64,000 bases of DNA from Prionace glauca (Eukaryota; Chordata; Chondrichthyes; Carcharhiniformes; Carcharhinidae): positions 54,306,890 to 54,370,889 of the forward strand of contig CM075760.1 in assembly GCA_037974335.1 (NCBI GenBank), written 5' to 3'. Under the pieces are notes generated by a model. The model was given only the letters and a program-made list of their open reading frames with translations. It searched no databases and was not told where the DNA came from. Position numbers and translations under genes: made by a program. Below, one piece after another: positions 1 to 11,831 of the stretch. Each line of letters starts with the position of its first letter. The stretch's first letter is position 1.

Positions 1-1870
1 CAAAAACTGTTTATGTATATGTTATATCATGTTCTGTCTCTCTTACTCTGGATAACTCATACGTTGGTTTACGTGATTCTCCCAGCCAGTTTATGTCATC
101 ATTGCGCGAGCATATCTGTCTATATTAGATTAGATTCTTCTTCTTTTGTCGGAGCATTATGTTTAATCATTTATAGGGTGTGGGCAGCACTGACATCTGT
201 TGCCCTTCTCTGATTGCCCCTGACAATGTGGTGATGAGCTGCTATCTTGAACCGCTGCAGTCCTTGTTCACCAGGTGATATCACTGTTTATATCACATAA
301 GGTCTGGCCATTCTTATGATGGACCTGATCCTGATTCATCGCATTACCTAGACTGTACAATCTATATACAGCAGAAGATGTTTAGGGTGGTTACCATGGA
401 ATTGGTGAAGGTAACGGTTAAACAGAAATATTGTTCCTTCTCTGGAGAGGAGCAGATGTTTCAATCCTTTGCATCAATAGAAATAAGAAGTCTGAGAATT
501 ACAGGTGGAATTATCTCCTGTCGGCTATATATCCAGGGTCATTTTCATTACCATTTTCACAAATCAGCACACAATTGAGTCCTATATCAGGAAGTTTAAT
601 GAGACATTGAGAAGAACATTTTTCATAATCTCCCGGTCATTCGAGACGTGATTTATCCATTTTCCAACAGATCTCTAAAGACAGATAAGTCATCACCGGG
701 AACAAAATAGTGAGTCTGCAATAATTTTATATGCAAGAGCACACAACAGAAGGGTTGTCAGTAAATAATTACATATTAAACGTTCTTCAGTTGAAACACA
801 TGAACTGTTTGGTGTTTTCATGCACTCAGGGAAGGCAGAGATGGGTTGAAGGTTCTCACTGGGAAAACTGAAGGGGAATTGCTAAAAAATTTCATTTCTC
901 CAAAGGTGCTATTAGAAAATAGAATGTTTAAAATAAGTAAGCACACAAATGTTAATGATGTTTGTTAGGCATAGAACCATAAAATTCCTACAGTTCAGAA
1001 GAAAGGCCATCTGGCCCACCGAGTCTGCATCCCACCCCAGGTCCTCCGCTCTGCCCTATCCCCGTTAGCTATCTGTTGCAATATAATCGAGAGACTGGTT
1101 TCGTGCAGTAATATTGAGATAGGGCCAAATACACCAGATATCAATATAGCACCTGTACTAATATAGATGCAGACTGGGCCCAGTTCAGTCATTACTGAGA
1201 GGGTGTGTACAGTATCTAACACCCTCTAACCAGCTTCGTGTTTTCTCATATAAACATGCCATACTCAAACAACTGGGATTTTGCTGAGTACAGAATCAAC
1301 TGAGATTATTGTCATATAATCAGAAATATGATTTCGTGTTATATAAAATGGGTCACGTTTAGCATGGGCAAAGACTGAGTCTATTACAGAAATAACTGAG
1401 ACGATCTTCTGTATCTTGTCGTGACAAAAAATGCAGTTTCACTGCCATCTCCTGGACTAGCTTTGCTATTGCAGGTGTTGTGAAATGCTGATTTCAGTTG
1501 CTGTTTCTCATTCTTTCATGGGCTGAATATCCAGCTGGTAAGGCCAGCATATATTAGCAATCGCTAATACATTGAATTTACTGGTTTTCTAGACCATCAT
1601 AAAAGGCACGTAATAGCCTAGGACGTGTGCGCCTAGAGTCACCTCTGGGCTTAACTGGGAAATGATGGAAGGTTTTTTTTTCTGCAGGGCATTAGAGAAT
1701 CTGGTATATTTCAGGTCATGGCCGCAATCACGGAAATGACCTTTACATTCAAAATTGTAATTGCATTTTGAAGCCTGTTGTAGTTGGACTTGAATATTTA
1801 ACTTGAGAAATTGGCCTACCCTCACAGAGATATTACCACTCTGCCACTGTCACCCTTTCAACATTGATAA
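1..1870. other. Intergenic stretch, no gene recognised
   Basis: I see no gene, RNA or well-kept repeat here. Around 985-1100 a short degraded piece resembles the tail of the shark SINE found elsewhere in the window (minus strand, with the 'aggccatctggcccaccgag' type of motif). Open frames of 60-80 codons in this stretch have no recognisable domain. Confidence 0.5.
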
Positions 1871-1873
1871 AGT

Positions 1874-3326
1874 ACTTAAGAACATAAGAACATAAGAAAT
1901 AGGAGCAGGAGTAGGCCATCTAGCCCTTCGAGCCTGCCCCGCCATTCAATAAGATCATGGCTGATCTGTCGTGACTCAGCTCCACCTTTCCGCCCTCTCC
2001 CCATAACCCTTAATCCCTTCTCTTATCAAAAACCCATCAACCCGCTTCTTAAAAATATTTAGCGAGGCAGCCTCCACCACTTCAACGGGCAGAGAATTCC
2101 AGAGATTCACCACCCTTTGAGTGAAGAAGTTCCTCCTCAACTCTGTTCTAAACCGCCTCCCCTTTATCTTGAGGCTGTGCCCCCTGGTCCTACTGTCTTT
2201 TTTGAGCGGGAACAGTCTCTCCACTTCTATCCTATCCATCCCATTCATCATCTTATACGTCTCAATGAGATCTCCCCTCATTCTTCTAAACTCTAACGAG
2301 TACAAGCCTAGTTTATTCAGCCTCTCCTCATAGCTCAATCCCCTCAACTCCGGTATCAGCCGAGTAAACCTCCTCTGCACTCCCTCCAAGGCCAAAATAT
2401 CCTTGTGTAAGTGTGGCGCCCAAAACTGCACACAGTACTCCAGCTGCGGCCTCACCAATGCCCTATAAAGCTGCAGCAAGACTTCCCTATTTTTACATTC
2501 AATCCCCCTCGCTATGAAGTCCAGCATCCCATTCGCCTTCCTGACCACCTGCTGCACCTGCAAGCTGGGTTTTTGCGACTCATGCACAAGGACCCCGAGG
2601 TCCCTCTGCACCGTCGCCTGCTGCAGTTTTTCGCCACGTAAGTAATAGTCCTTCCTACCATTCCTCCTACCAAAGTGGACCACTTCACACTTGCCAACAT
2701 TAAATTCCATTTGCCATTTCCTGGCCCATTCGCCCAGCCTATTTAGATCCTTCTGCAGACTCTCCACACCCTCCTCACAATTTGCCTTTCCCCCAATCTT
2801 GGTGTCATCAGCAAATTTCGACACCCTGCACTCGGTTCCCTCCTCCAGATCATCTATATAAATGGTAAATAGCTGAGGCCCCAGCACCGACCCCTGGGGC
2901 ACCCCACTAGTCACCAACCGCCAATCCAAATAGCACCCATTGATCCCCATTCTCTGCCTCCTATTTGACAACCAATCCTCTATCCACGCTAACACCCTAC
3001 CCCCAACTCCATGTCCCCTGACCTTCTGCAATAACCTCTTGTGAGGTACCTTGTCAAACGCCTTCTGAAAATCCAGAAAGACCACATCCACCGGCTCTCC
3101 TCTATCCACTGCCCTAGACACATCCTCAAAGAACTCCAGTAAATTTGTCAGACACGACTTCTCTTTAATGAAACCGTGTTGCGTCCGCCCTATCAAGCAA
3201 TTCCCCTCAAGATGCCTCGCTATTTCCTCCTTAATGACGGATTCTAACATTTTACCTACCACAGACGTTAAACTAACCGGCCGATAATTCCCCGCCTTTT
3301 GCCTGGCACCCTTCTTAAACAACGCT
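1874..3326 (-). mobile_element. CR1-type LINE, 5'-truncated, ORF2 open (subfamily A)
   Basis: A non-LTR retrotransposon whose minus-strand frame runs open for 448 codons (3322-1976). It starts inside the reverse transcriptase at 'FKKGARQKAGNYRPVSLTSV' and keeps the FADD catalytic box and the usual CR1 C-terminal region (LEYCVQFWAPH, TRGHSLKIKG, FFTQRVVNLWNSLP). The 3' end is a run of the octamer TTCTTATG. It lacks the endonuclease and ORF1, so it cannot move alone. The open frame suggests a young copy. I call the copies ending in TTCTTATG and GERAGRWS 'subfamily A'; that is my own label. Confidence 0.9.
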
Positions 3327-3329
3327 TAC

Positions 3330-6170
3330 AGCAGAGAAGAAGGCCATTTTGAAGCGTCATGTGTATGTTGGTCCTCGAAAGGAGCAATTCATCCAAGAAC
3401 ACTCTGGACCCCACAGTCTAGCATTTTGTTCATTTTCAGACAATTATCCAATCCCATTTTGAACCCATTAATTGGCGCTGCCTGCACCACATTCTCAAAC
3501 AGCACATTCCAGATCTGGATCACTCACAGTCTGACAATGTATTTCCTGATGTCTCCATGTTTCTTCCACCAATTTACTTCAACCTGCTCCCTCGGTGTCA
3601 AGATCCTTCTGCCATTAAACGGTTTCTCTCTATCTACTCTGTCAAGACCCCTCAGGATTTTGAATGCCTCGTTAAAGTCATATCAGCAACTTCCTGTCAA
3701 GGAAATTAGTCCGAACTTCTCCAAAATAGTTCCGTCACTGAAGTTTCTGATCTCTGGACTTATTCTCGTGTTTTCCTTTCCATCCAGCCTGTTGACTTTA
3801 CATTCTGCCTGAGTTCGGTGCCGAAAATTGGGCCGAATGTTTCGGTTGACGATTTTCAAAGTGTTTTCTACAAATTTAGCACAACTTCCTTGCTTCTGTA
3901 TTCTTTTCCCCAATAGACAAAAACTATTCACTTTTTTTTGTTTGCAGCTGTCTCAACCTGTCTTGCATCATAAATGATTTATACACATATTCACTCAAGT
4001 CCCTCGGCGTCTATATTCACTTTCATCATTTCCATTTTTTTCTCCACATTCTGTTGAACAAAACTGATCATGTAACTTTTCTCTGCAATAAATTAAATAT
4101 GCAAATTACTCGTCCATTCAACAAATTAGTTCTTTTTGCCCTGTCACTATTTACCTGAAATCACCATCCTCTGCTTTCCAACCTTTCCCCCAACGTGTCG
4201 ATTATCTCCAAGCTGATTCCCCAATTTCCTTCTAATCATTTATATATCCATGTCAAACAACAAAGGTTCCAGAACTGATCCCTGAGCCACAACACTCCAT
4301 TCAGAAACGCACACTTGCACAGCTACACTCTGTTTTCTATGACTGAGCCAGTTCTCCATCTACCTAGCCAGCTCACCTCTGATCTCATTTTACTGCAAAT
4401 TCTGTACCTCTCTGCCATGAGGGGCCTTGTCAGAGGGTTTACTAGTGTCCATGTAGACAATATCCACTGCTCTACCATCATCAATCATCTTCGTCACTTC
4501 CTCAAAAAATAAACTTGATCACGTTAGTCAGACACGATCTGGTCTTCAAAAAAGCATGTTGCCTTTCACTAATACATCCATTTATTTCAAAGAGGGATTA
4601 AATCCTGTCTCGAAGAATTTTCTTCAATAATTTCCTGACCACTGACGTAAGGCTCACTGGTCTGTGCTTACCTGGATTACTGTTGCCATTCTTCCTAAAC
4701 AAAAATCGGCTATTCTCCAATCATCATACTTCCACTATAGCCAGTGATGATACAAAGATTTCTCTCAAGACCCCAGCAATTTCCTCCTGGCCTCTCGCAT
4801 TATTCTGTGGTATATCACATTAGGCCCTGGGGACTTATCTACCTTAATGTTTCTCAAGAACCCCAATATCTCCTCCTTTTTGATCTCAACATGACTCAAA
4901 CTATCTGCACATCCTTTCCCAGACTCATCATGCACTAAGTACTTCTCTTTAGTGAATACTGACGTGAAGTATTCAATACCTCGTCATTTCCCTGGATCCG
5001 CGCAAAGAATCCCTCACCTGTCCTCGGGTGTGCCAACCCCCTCCCTGGCTAAACATTTCCCTTTATATATGTGTAAAACGCCGTTGGATTTTCTTCCATC
5101 CTGCGGCAAATTAATTCTCGTGACCCCTTTTCGCCCTCTTTACTCTTTGCTTAAGTTTCGTTTTACTTTCCTTGTATTTCATAATTGTTTTGTGTCTTCC
5201 TAGGACAGAAAAAATCTTTTTTTCCCACTTTGACGACGCTCATAATTTCTCTCGTTTTACAATGTTCCCGAAATTTGCCATACCTACCCTTCATTCTCAT
5301 TGGAATGTGCCAGTCCGGAATTCCTATCAACTTGCACTTGAAAGCCTCCCATGTGCCAGATGTTGATTTGCCCTCAAATATTTGCCCCAATCTACATTCT
5401 TCAGTTTCTGCCTAATATTGTTATAATTAGTCATCCCCCAGTTTAGTATCTTCACTTGAGTATTACACTTACCTTTCTCTGTCCGTACCTTAACGCTTAC
5501 TGAGTTGTGCTCTCTGTTCCCCAACTGCTCCCCCCGTGAAATGTCGACCACCTGTCCAGGCTGATTCCCTATTTCCAGGTCCAGTTCAGCCGCTTCCCTA
5601 GTTGGACTATCTATATAATATTTCGGTAAGCCCTCCTGGATGCTCCTTACAAACTCTGCCCCATCCACACACTGAGCACAAAATGAATCCCCGTCAATTT
5701 TGAGGAAATTAACTCTCCCACCACAACAACCCTGTTACTTTTCCATCTTGCCAAATTCTCATTCATATCTCTTTCTCAATCTCCATCTGGTTGTTGGGAG
5801 GCCAATAGAAAATGCCGAATCTTGTGACAATACCCTTCCTATTCCCGCACTCTACCTATACTGCCTCGCTGTATAAGCCATGCGAAGTACATTGGGTGCA
5901 GTCCTCCTGCAGTACTGCTGCAATATTCTCCTTACCAGTCTTGAAAATGTCCCTCCCCTGTTACATCACTTTCTACCCTGCTTGAATCATCGGCATCCTT
6001 GTACGTTAAGCTGTCATTCCTCTCCTTTCCTTAACCAAGTCTCTGTAATAGCAGCAACATCACAGTTCCAAGAACGAATCCAAGCTCCAAGTCCATCAGC
6101 CTTACCTGTTACACTTTTTGTATTGAAACAAATGCACTTCAGCCTGCCGGACGCGCTTTAATTAGGAGCC
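3330..6170 (-). mobile_element. Decayed CR1-type LINE, endonuclease to RT C-terminus
   Basis: Minus-strand fragments in several frames match CR1 ORF2 in order: an endonuclease end (5668-5327, with EFVRSIQEGLPKYYIDSPTR), RT remnants around 4500-4250 and a C-terminal piece near 3800-3450. Every frame is broken repeatedly, so this copy is old and belongs to a third, older subfamily. The younger subfamily A copy abuts its 3' side. Confidence 0.75.
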
Positions 6171-6289
6171 ACACTATTTCTGTTCTTTCTCTGAGTTTTA
6201 CTGGCCCTTCTCTAGTTCCACTTCAGCTAATTCACCTTTGCTTTATTCCCCTCTCCCTGGTAGATTTCCTTCCCTAAAGGACATCAGTG

Positions 6290-6440
6290 AAAGAAATTGG
6301 TCCTTTCGACAATCAAATATGGTTTTATGGTCATCAGTAGATTTTTATTTCCAGACAATTTTTATTTGATTCAAATTCCATCAGCTGCAGTGAGCGGATT
6401 CGTACCTAGAACATTAACAACATGAGGAATCCGTCCTGAA
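6290..6440 (-). mobile_element. SINE fragment (second tRNA-type family)
   Basis: On the minus strand this resembles the middle part of the SINE seen better at 30945-31245 and 60005-60303: a degraded box-B region, the 'ccatcagctgcagtg' block and the 'tatggtcatcagtag' block. Heavily diverged. Confidence 0.45.
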
Positions 6441-6933
6441 GTTATGACATCATAGGAGCTACTCAGAAAATTTCCTCAGTTTCCCTTCCAAGAACTTACT
6501 CACGAATCAGCTGCTTCTGTTGGTTCCAAGTCACTTCCTGAACTGTAATACCTGATAGACACCTACCAAACTGGACATGGCAGTATGAACGGGGTAGTAA
6601 GGGACACAAGACACAGCTACACCTCTCCACCCACTTCCCTAAACTCCCACACTTACCACAACTCTCAGCGTTTCACTCTCTGCAACTTACAGTCTGTGGA
6701 GATCCCTCAATAGGCAGATTTCACAGGCCTCCGTTCCGAAGTTCATACGTGGTTATGCCCAACTCATTAATCAATTTTAAGTTATTACACCCCTCCCCCT
6801 CTCGGTCTGAGTAACCGCCGAGGGCTGACCGGCTTGGAAGCCTTTCTTTGAAATTTCACTGCTGGGTCTGGTTCCTCCTGCTCAGCCTCGGAGGTGAGTG
6901 GGGTTCAGCAGACCGGAGCTCGCCTCTTCCACC

Positions 6934-7068
6934 ATGAGCGTTGTGGCCCGAGTTCCCTTTATCGGGAGACAATGTGGCCGAGAGGCTAAACCCGCCCTGT
7001 CCATTTCAGACTCCGAGTTTTTCACTGGTGGAGATGGAGAGCAGGAGCCGGAGCATCTGGAATTCTGA
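6934..7068 (+). CDS. Possible 44-codon ORF of unknown function
   Basis: A short frame begins at ATG in a good translation-start context (ACCATGA) and runs 44 codons to TGA. It lies in a GC-richer part of an otherwise unassigned stretch (6450-7540). The protein has no motif I recognise, no signal peptide and no membrane segment. A splice-donor-like 'gaggtgagt' sits just upstream at about 6890, so it could be part of an untranslated or first exon, or chance. The rest of 6450-7540 shows nothing I can name. Confidence 0.15.
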   Translation: MSVVARVPFIGRQCGREAKPALSISDSEFFTGGDGEQEPEHLEF

Positions 7069-7544
7069 AAGTACCTGAAAGTTCGGGGTGTGCCGGGAAT
7101 TGATTTTCCCTGCATGTCTTGGGGTTTCACGGTTTGTAGATGTTTGAAACATTCCCATAGGATGGTATCTCCCAAGCGGACTTGATAGGAAACTGGCCCT
7201 GTTCCTGACCTGAATGTGCCTCATAACCAGCGTATCCATTGCCATGATTCTTAACTAATAGCCTAACAACTGCCTTTAACAGCCGGTCCCAGTTGATGGA
7301 AACGGCTCTGGGTGTCAGCTCCCGCCCTCGGAGGATCAGACTTAACTTTGGGAAGAGTGATCATGAGCAACTCTGCTTGGACTATTCCATTTGTTGAAGA
7401 GGGGAGGGGACTGGTGAATGGGGGAATGTTGTCCTGTAATTGAAGAGCAATCTGGATAGTTTGGTGTCAAAGGAGGCAGTGATTTTTTTTTGAACCTGTT
7501 TTTACTGTTTGTGCCGCTCTTTCTGCCAGGCCGTTGGATGATGG

Positions 7545-8240
7545 GGAATATGGGCACTGTCCTAACGTGTCAAATTCTGTTCTACTTCATGCAATGCACA
7601 AATTCCTGGCTCATGAAGGGTGGACCATTTTCAGAAACCAACATCTGCGGGATCCGCGGTGTCAAGAAAGAGGAGTGAGGTTTCTCCACTCTTGTCCTTG
7701 TGTTTGATGAACTCACTCTCTGTATGGCCATCCATTGTGAATCAGCATCTCCCATTATCAGGATCATAGACCCCATGAACGGTCCGGCACTGACCATGTG
7801 CAGTCACATCTTCGGCCGTCCCAGCCATTCCCAAGTGTGAAGAGTAGTGACTGGTGACATTCGTCCCTTGTTGACATTGCCAACACTGACCCACGACCAA
7901 ATACCTGTAATCATACCTGGCCACAGGCACGGCAATTTGCAGGTTATTAAGTTTGTCACTCCTGCGTGGCCACGAGAACCGCGAAGATGGGATGGTGAAC
8001 CGTGGCTCAGGATAACCGTCTTGAACCCCATCGGCGTGTGCCATCTTCCACAGTCAGCTGTCCTCTGCCACTCCAATATGCGTGGAATTCAGGCTGTAAC
8101 GGCCTTTTGGTTTCCCCCATCAGCGCTCGCTGCTTCAGTTTATTCAGGACTGGGTAATTTTGTACCCAAAGCCGAATATTATTGGCTGCCACTGGGAGAG
8201 TTTTGAAAAAGTTCATGATTACCGTCTCTTCCACTGGGGA
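7545..8240 (-). mobile_element. Ty3/gypsy-type LTR retrotransposon fossil, pol fragment
   Basis: Minus-strand pieces resemble the RT/RNase H-to-integrase part of a Ty3/gypsy pol, including the zinc-binding start of integrase and the start of its catalytic core. No LTRs, gag or envelope region are seen. It is an old, broken fragment with several breaks. The same fragment lies on the plus strand at 31245-31416 and 35668-36290, as part of the inverted duplication. Confidence 0.65.
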
Positions 8241-8430
8241 TATGACCAGTGTCCGTTAATTGGAGCCAACTCAAGGCATCTTCCTTTGCAACTCTGCTGC
8301 CGAGTTGCCCATGTTCAGAGGGTAATGAAGTGTCAACCACATTGCTGTGGCCCTTTCCTGGGACATTGATAAACACAGTAAAAAGTCTGACAACACCAGG
8401 TTTAAGTCCAACTGATTTATTTGATAGTTA

Positions 8431-8470
8431 ATTCACTAGCTTTCGAGGTTCCCCTCTTCGTCAGGTGAAT
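8431..8470 (-). ncRNA. Hammerhead-ribozyme-like motif, left arm
   Basis: Read on the minus strand: ATTCAC, CTGACGA, A, GAGG-GGAA-CCTC, GAAA, GC, TA, GTGAAT. This gives a 6-bp helix I, both conserved core strands, a 4-bp helix II closed by a GNRA-type loop, and a very short helix III of the self-complementary dinucleotide GC, as in hammerheads that work as dimers. One extra A between CTGACGA and helix II departs from the canonical core. Penelope-like elements are known to carry hammerhead motifs; activity here is an inference. Confidence 0.5.
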
Positions 8471-8490
8471 GGAGAGTTCTGGTGGCGAAC

Positions 8491-8530
8491 ATTCACCTGA
8501 CGAAGAGGGTAACCTCGAAAGCTAGTGAAT
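8491..8530 (+). ncRNA. Hammerhead-ribozyme-like motif, right arm
   Basis: Plus strand: ATTCAC (8491-8496), CTGACGA (8497-8503), A, GAGG-GTAA-CCTC (8505-8516), GAAA (8517-8520), GC, TA, GTGAAT (8525-8530). It mirrors the motif at 8431-8470 and is also 40 nt long with a perfect helix I and helix II. The predicted cut would follow the TA. The same extra A before helix II is present. Confidence 0.5.
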
Positions 8531-8949
8531 TTACTATCACATAAATCGATTGGACTTAAACCTGGTGTCAGACTTTTTACTGTGTCTACCCCAGTCCAAC
8601 GCCAGCATATCCACATCATGACATTGATAAACCAGATGGGTCTTTCTGAAAATGGACATTGTTTTTATGGTCACTAATGAATTCTAAACTCCAGATATAT
8701 TTACTTAAGTTCCACCATCTGCAGTGACGTGATCAGAATCCATGTGCCCAGAACATTAGCTGAGTTCTTGCATTAATAATCAAGTGATAAAACTTACAGT
8801 CCATCACATCCACACCTGAGTATGCACATCCTGAATTCCGGTAACCCAGACACACCATACTATGCATGTCTGCCGGACTCCCGGATTGGACAGCATTAAC
8901 TGCCTCAATCAGGGAGCTCATATTCCAAAGCTCCACCTGATGGTTACCG

Positions 8950-9700
8950 TTGAAGTCCTTAGATAAATCTCTCTACTTCTTTCCATGTTTCTTGTGGCTC
9001 TCTCTCTGTCACTCTTTCTCTATGTCTCTCTGTGCCTTTGTCTCTCTTGATGTTTCACTCTGTCTTTTGCTGTCTCTCCGCCTCTCCCCCACTCTCCCTC
9101 TGTCTCTTCTGCACCCCCCCCCCCAGTGTCACTCTCCTACTCCCACTCCCTGTCCCTCTTTAATGTATTTGTCTCTCTGCCCCCTCCCAACCCACCTCAC
9201 TCTGACTTTTGCTCTTGCTTTGTCCATTGTGCTTTTTCAGTCCCACTCTTTCCCATTCACTCCTGCTCTGTGTCTCGATATCTCTGTTTCTATCTGTCTC
9301 TGGCTATTTCCTTCTACATCACTTTTTGCCTCCCATTCCCCCACCCCCCTTGTCTCCCTCTCCCTCTCGTATTACAAACTCCAATCTGTCTTCCTCTATC
9401 TCCCTTTCTCATTCCCTGTATATCTCTCTCGCCATTTTCCTCATTATTTCTGTCTTTCTCATTCCCTGTTTATCTCCCTCGCCATTTTCCTCACTATTTC
9501 TGTCTTTCACATTCTGTGAGGCTCTGTCTTTGTCTCTCTTCTATCTCATTGTCTCCCTGTTTATTTTCCTGTACCTGTTAGAAACTCTTTCAAATTCTTT
9601 TCTCTCCAAGTCTTCGTGCCTTTCCCTCTCTTTGCTACTTTCTGTCTAATAATCTCACTGTTGCTAACATTGTCCTCTCTATCTATCTGTCAGTCTTTCT
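8950..9700. repeat. Pyrimidine-rich tract downstream of GPCR gene 1
   Basis: About 750 bp almost only of C and T on the plus strand (purine-rich in the sense of the minus-strand receptor gene), with many 'tctctctgtc' units. The long open frames in it are low-complexity shadows. A matching purine-rich tract follows receptor gene 2 at 30060-30540, as expected for the two arms of an inverted duplication. Confidence 0.8.
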
Positions 9701-9770
9701 ATCTCTGTGAGGCTGTTTGGTGATTTACAGTTTGAATGCCCAATAGGAAGAATCAGAGGTCTTGTTGTTG

Positions 9771-10678
9771 TCATTTCCTCTCAGGCTGTATTGAATGGAA
9801 AATTGCAGTAAGGGGATATTTCAGTACATTTCTTAGCTGCTGCCTGAACTGAGTTTGTGTCACAGCGTAAATAGCAGTATTTGTACAGCAACTTGTGAGT
9901 TGCAGCATGAAGCCCAATTCCATAACATAAAAGTCTAATGTAAAATTCAACCCCAAATCATACATGCGATTCCATGCTGAATAAACCATGAATATTGACC
10001 ATAAGATAATGAAATTGGCTGAGATAACAAATAGGAAAATGATGGATTTCCTTCGACTCTCCAACTCTGGGTCTCTTGGATTCTCACCGCTGCGGTGAGC
10101 CCGGAGTCTCCTGCGGGCTTTGCTGCTCACTAAAATGTGTCTGACGGTGAGAGCATTCAGCAGCAGAATCAGGACGAATGGGGCACACGGGTTTAGAATG
10201 TAATGGAGGAACTCGATTGTTCCCCAGACCAGAGAGTACATAACAATTGTTGTGAAGTGACAAAACCAGGGGAGGTTCTGCAGCCGATATGTATTTAATA
10301 ACATAAAATACCAGATAATGTTCTTTAAACAGCTTAGCACTGTTACTGTTCCCAGAACCACAGACGCCGATTTCTCAGTGCAATATTTACTTCTCAGCTT
10401 GGGACAACAAATGGCCACAAATCGATCAAAGGTGAAAGTGACGGTGAACCAGACAGAACAGTCAGTGGCTGCATAAAGCAGGACAGCGTGGATGTTACAC
10501 ACGAGGAACGAGTCTAGGAAATAAAAGTGTTGCCAATAAACAATGGGAATGTGTCTCAATATCAGGTCGAGGATAATGACCAGCAGATCCCCCACTGACA
10601 TGGCAACCAGGTAACGAGTGACACATTTGGACAGACCACAGTTTCTGCTCCTCAGTGTCACAATTGTGATTATGTTCA
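9771..10678 (-). CDS. GPR139-like G-protein-coupled receptor 1, exon 2 (TM1 end to C-terminus)
   Basis: Main exon of a rhodopsin-class receptor of the GPR139-like group, which is strongly expanded in sharks; ligand unknown, expected in the plasma membrane. The exon begins after the acceptor 'cctgacag' (AG at 10680-10679) and not at the in-frame ATG further up. It encodes the end of TM1 (VNIITIVTL), TM2 (YLVAMSVGDLLVIILDLIL), TM3 with DRF in place of DRY (FTFDRFVAICC), TM4 to TM6 and TM7 with NTAIY as the NPxxY variant. It joins exon 1 in phase 1, giving a 348-residue protein. The frame is intact to the stop at 9773-9771. Its inverted paralogue is at 24283-30045. Assignment to the family is firm, subtype less so. 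Confidence 0.88.
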
Positions 10679-10877
10679 CTGTCAGGAAGGAAATACAGAA
10701 TACAATTAGATATGATTCAATGGAAGGAATTGCCATTTAGATTTACAATGGTATTTTTTAAAAACAAAAATACATTATCACAACAATTGGAATGCATTTT
10801 TTAAGCCAGCACGTCTTTCGGAGTGTGAGGGGAAAGTAGAGCATCTGGAGTAAACCTGTACAGACACAGAGAGAATG

Positions 10878-10985
10878 TACAAACTCAACACAGACAATGA
10901 CCCAAAAATGGAACTGAACGCAGGTTTCTGATGCTGTGAGTCAGCAGTACTAACCACTATGCCACCGTACTGCTCCTTGGTAGTG
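10878..10985 (-). mobile_element. V-SINE fragment in GPCR gene 1 intron
   Basis: A minus-strand remnant of the tRNA-derived SINE common in this window: the box-B end (aaccactatgccaccgtactgc, reversed) and part of the central domain. It lies just upstream of exon 2 in the 1949-bp intron (10679-12627). Confidence 0.6.
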
Positions 10986-11619
10986 ACGCAACGTTAACAT
11001 TTGGGAAAGAGCTTTCCAGGGAGTCCTCAACATTATCCCTTACTCAGCTACAGGTAAATATCCCCTCTGCCTGTGAAGGATTTGGAGGGTAAGAAGGATG
11101 AGGCAGTAAACCCTAACAGAAGATGCGGAGTGGAGTCCTGTAGGTGGTAATCTGTTGTCTCTCAGACAGCTCACTGACAACTCCCGCAACAGAGCTGGTA
11201 CCAAATACTGTTGGTTTGACCCTTTCCTCTGGACAATACTAACAGTTGGCAGAGGGAGATCCTGATGCCCTGAAGCACAGAATCTCTATTAGATTTACAT
11301 CTCCATGAGTCCTCTCATGGCAGGAATGTTGTCAATATATGCACCAGGTAAAAACTCAAACAAAGGCCAGTAGCAAAGGAAAAGCCAAGCAAGCTGCCTA
11401 ATGACTCTCATCCTGTGACTCCGACATCCAATATTATGAAATGCATGAAAAAGTTCGACATGGCATGAATCAGTTCCGGCTTCCCAGATTTCCTGGATCC
11501 ACTACAGTTCACTACATCCACAACAGGTCCAAAATCCCATCTCTCTGACATTACAGTCAACCCTGTAACACCGACTCATGTTTATCAACGACAGCTCAGC
11601 CATTAACACCATTATTCCT

Positions 11620-11665
11620 ATGCATGTGTGTGTGTTTGTGTGTGTGTGTGTCTGTGTGTCTGTGT
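11620..11665. repeat. (TG)n microsatellite
   Basis: An interrupted TG run in the receptor gene 1 intron. Confidence 0.9.
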
Positions 11666-11831
11666 GAGCACCAGAGTACCTGATGAGTGCTCCGAAGTGT
11701 GTGTTATTCCGGAGGCTTACAACAATTTTGGCTTCTGAATTTGTGTGTGAGTGGGAGTAAATCTGATTGCTTCTATCAGTAAATGTTTCTATTAATACAT
11801 GTATGTTAGTGTTTCTGTGACTCCAGGAAAG

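Larger units (their letters stand above)
8375..8619. mobile_element. Short Penelope-like (Neptune-type) element, two inverted terminal repeats only
   Basis: The element is almost only two inverted arms of about 100 bp ('aaaagtctgacaacaccagg' and its reverse complement) plus the family's 3' tail ending 'ccacatcatg'. Perfect 13-bp target duplications GACATTGATAAAC flank it at 8362-8374 and 8620-8632. The terminal repeats equal those of the longer copy at 39165-39915, which keeps a GIY-YIG endonuclease piece; that copy is why I assign it to Penelope-like elements. It is absent from the other arm of the inverted duplication, so it inserted later. Confidence 0.75.
8240..8800 (-). mobile_element. 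tRNA-type SINE, split by a Penelope-like insertion
   Basis: On the minus strand the two halves (8800-8633 and 8361-8240) together match the SINE at 30945-31245: box-B-like start, 'ccatctgc' block, 'tggtcac' block and the 'ccacattgctgtgg' block. The halves are separated by the element at 8375-8619 and by the 13-bp target duplication GACATTGATAAAC. The SINE was therefore here before the Penelope-like element. Confidence 0.7.

Noticed and set aside
5327-5668. 113-codon gene of unknown function
   Set aside because: Matches the end of the CR1 endonuclease in order and sequence; part of a decayed LINE.
8950-9650. Open frames of 146-189 codons rich in Ser, Leu and Pro
   Set aside because: They overlap in three frames within a pure pyrimidine tract; no homology pattern, only low complexity.
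10679-10736. ATG at 10736 as start of the minus-strand receptor
   Set aside because: The first 19 codons lie in the intron; the acceptor at 10680-10679 and exon 1 at 12766-12628 give a full TM1.
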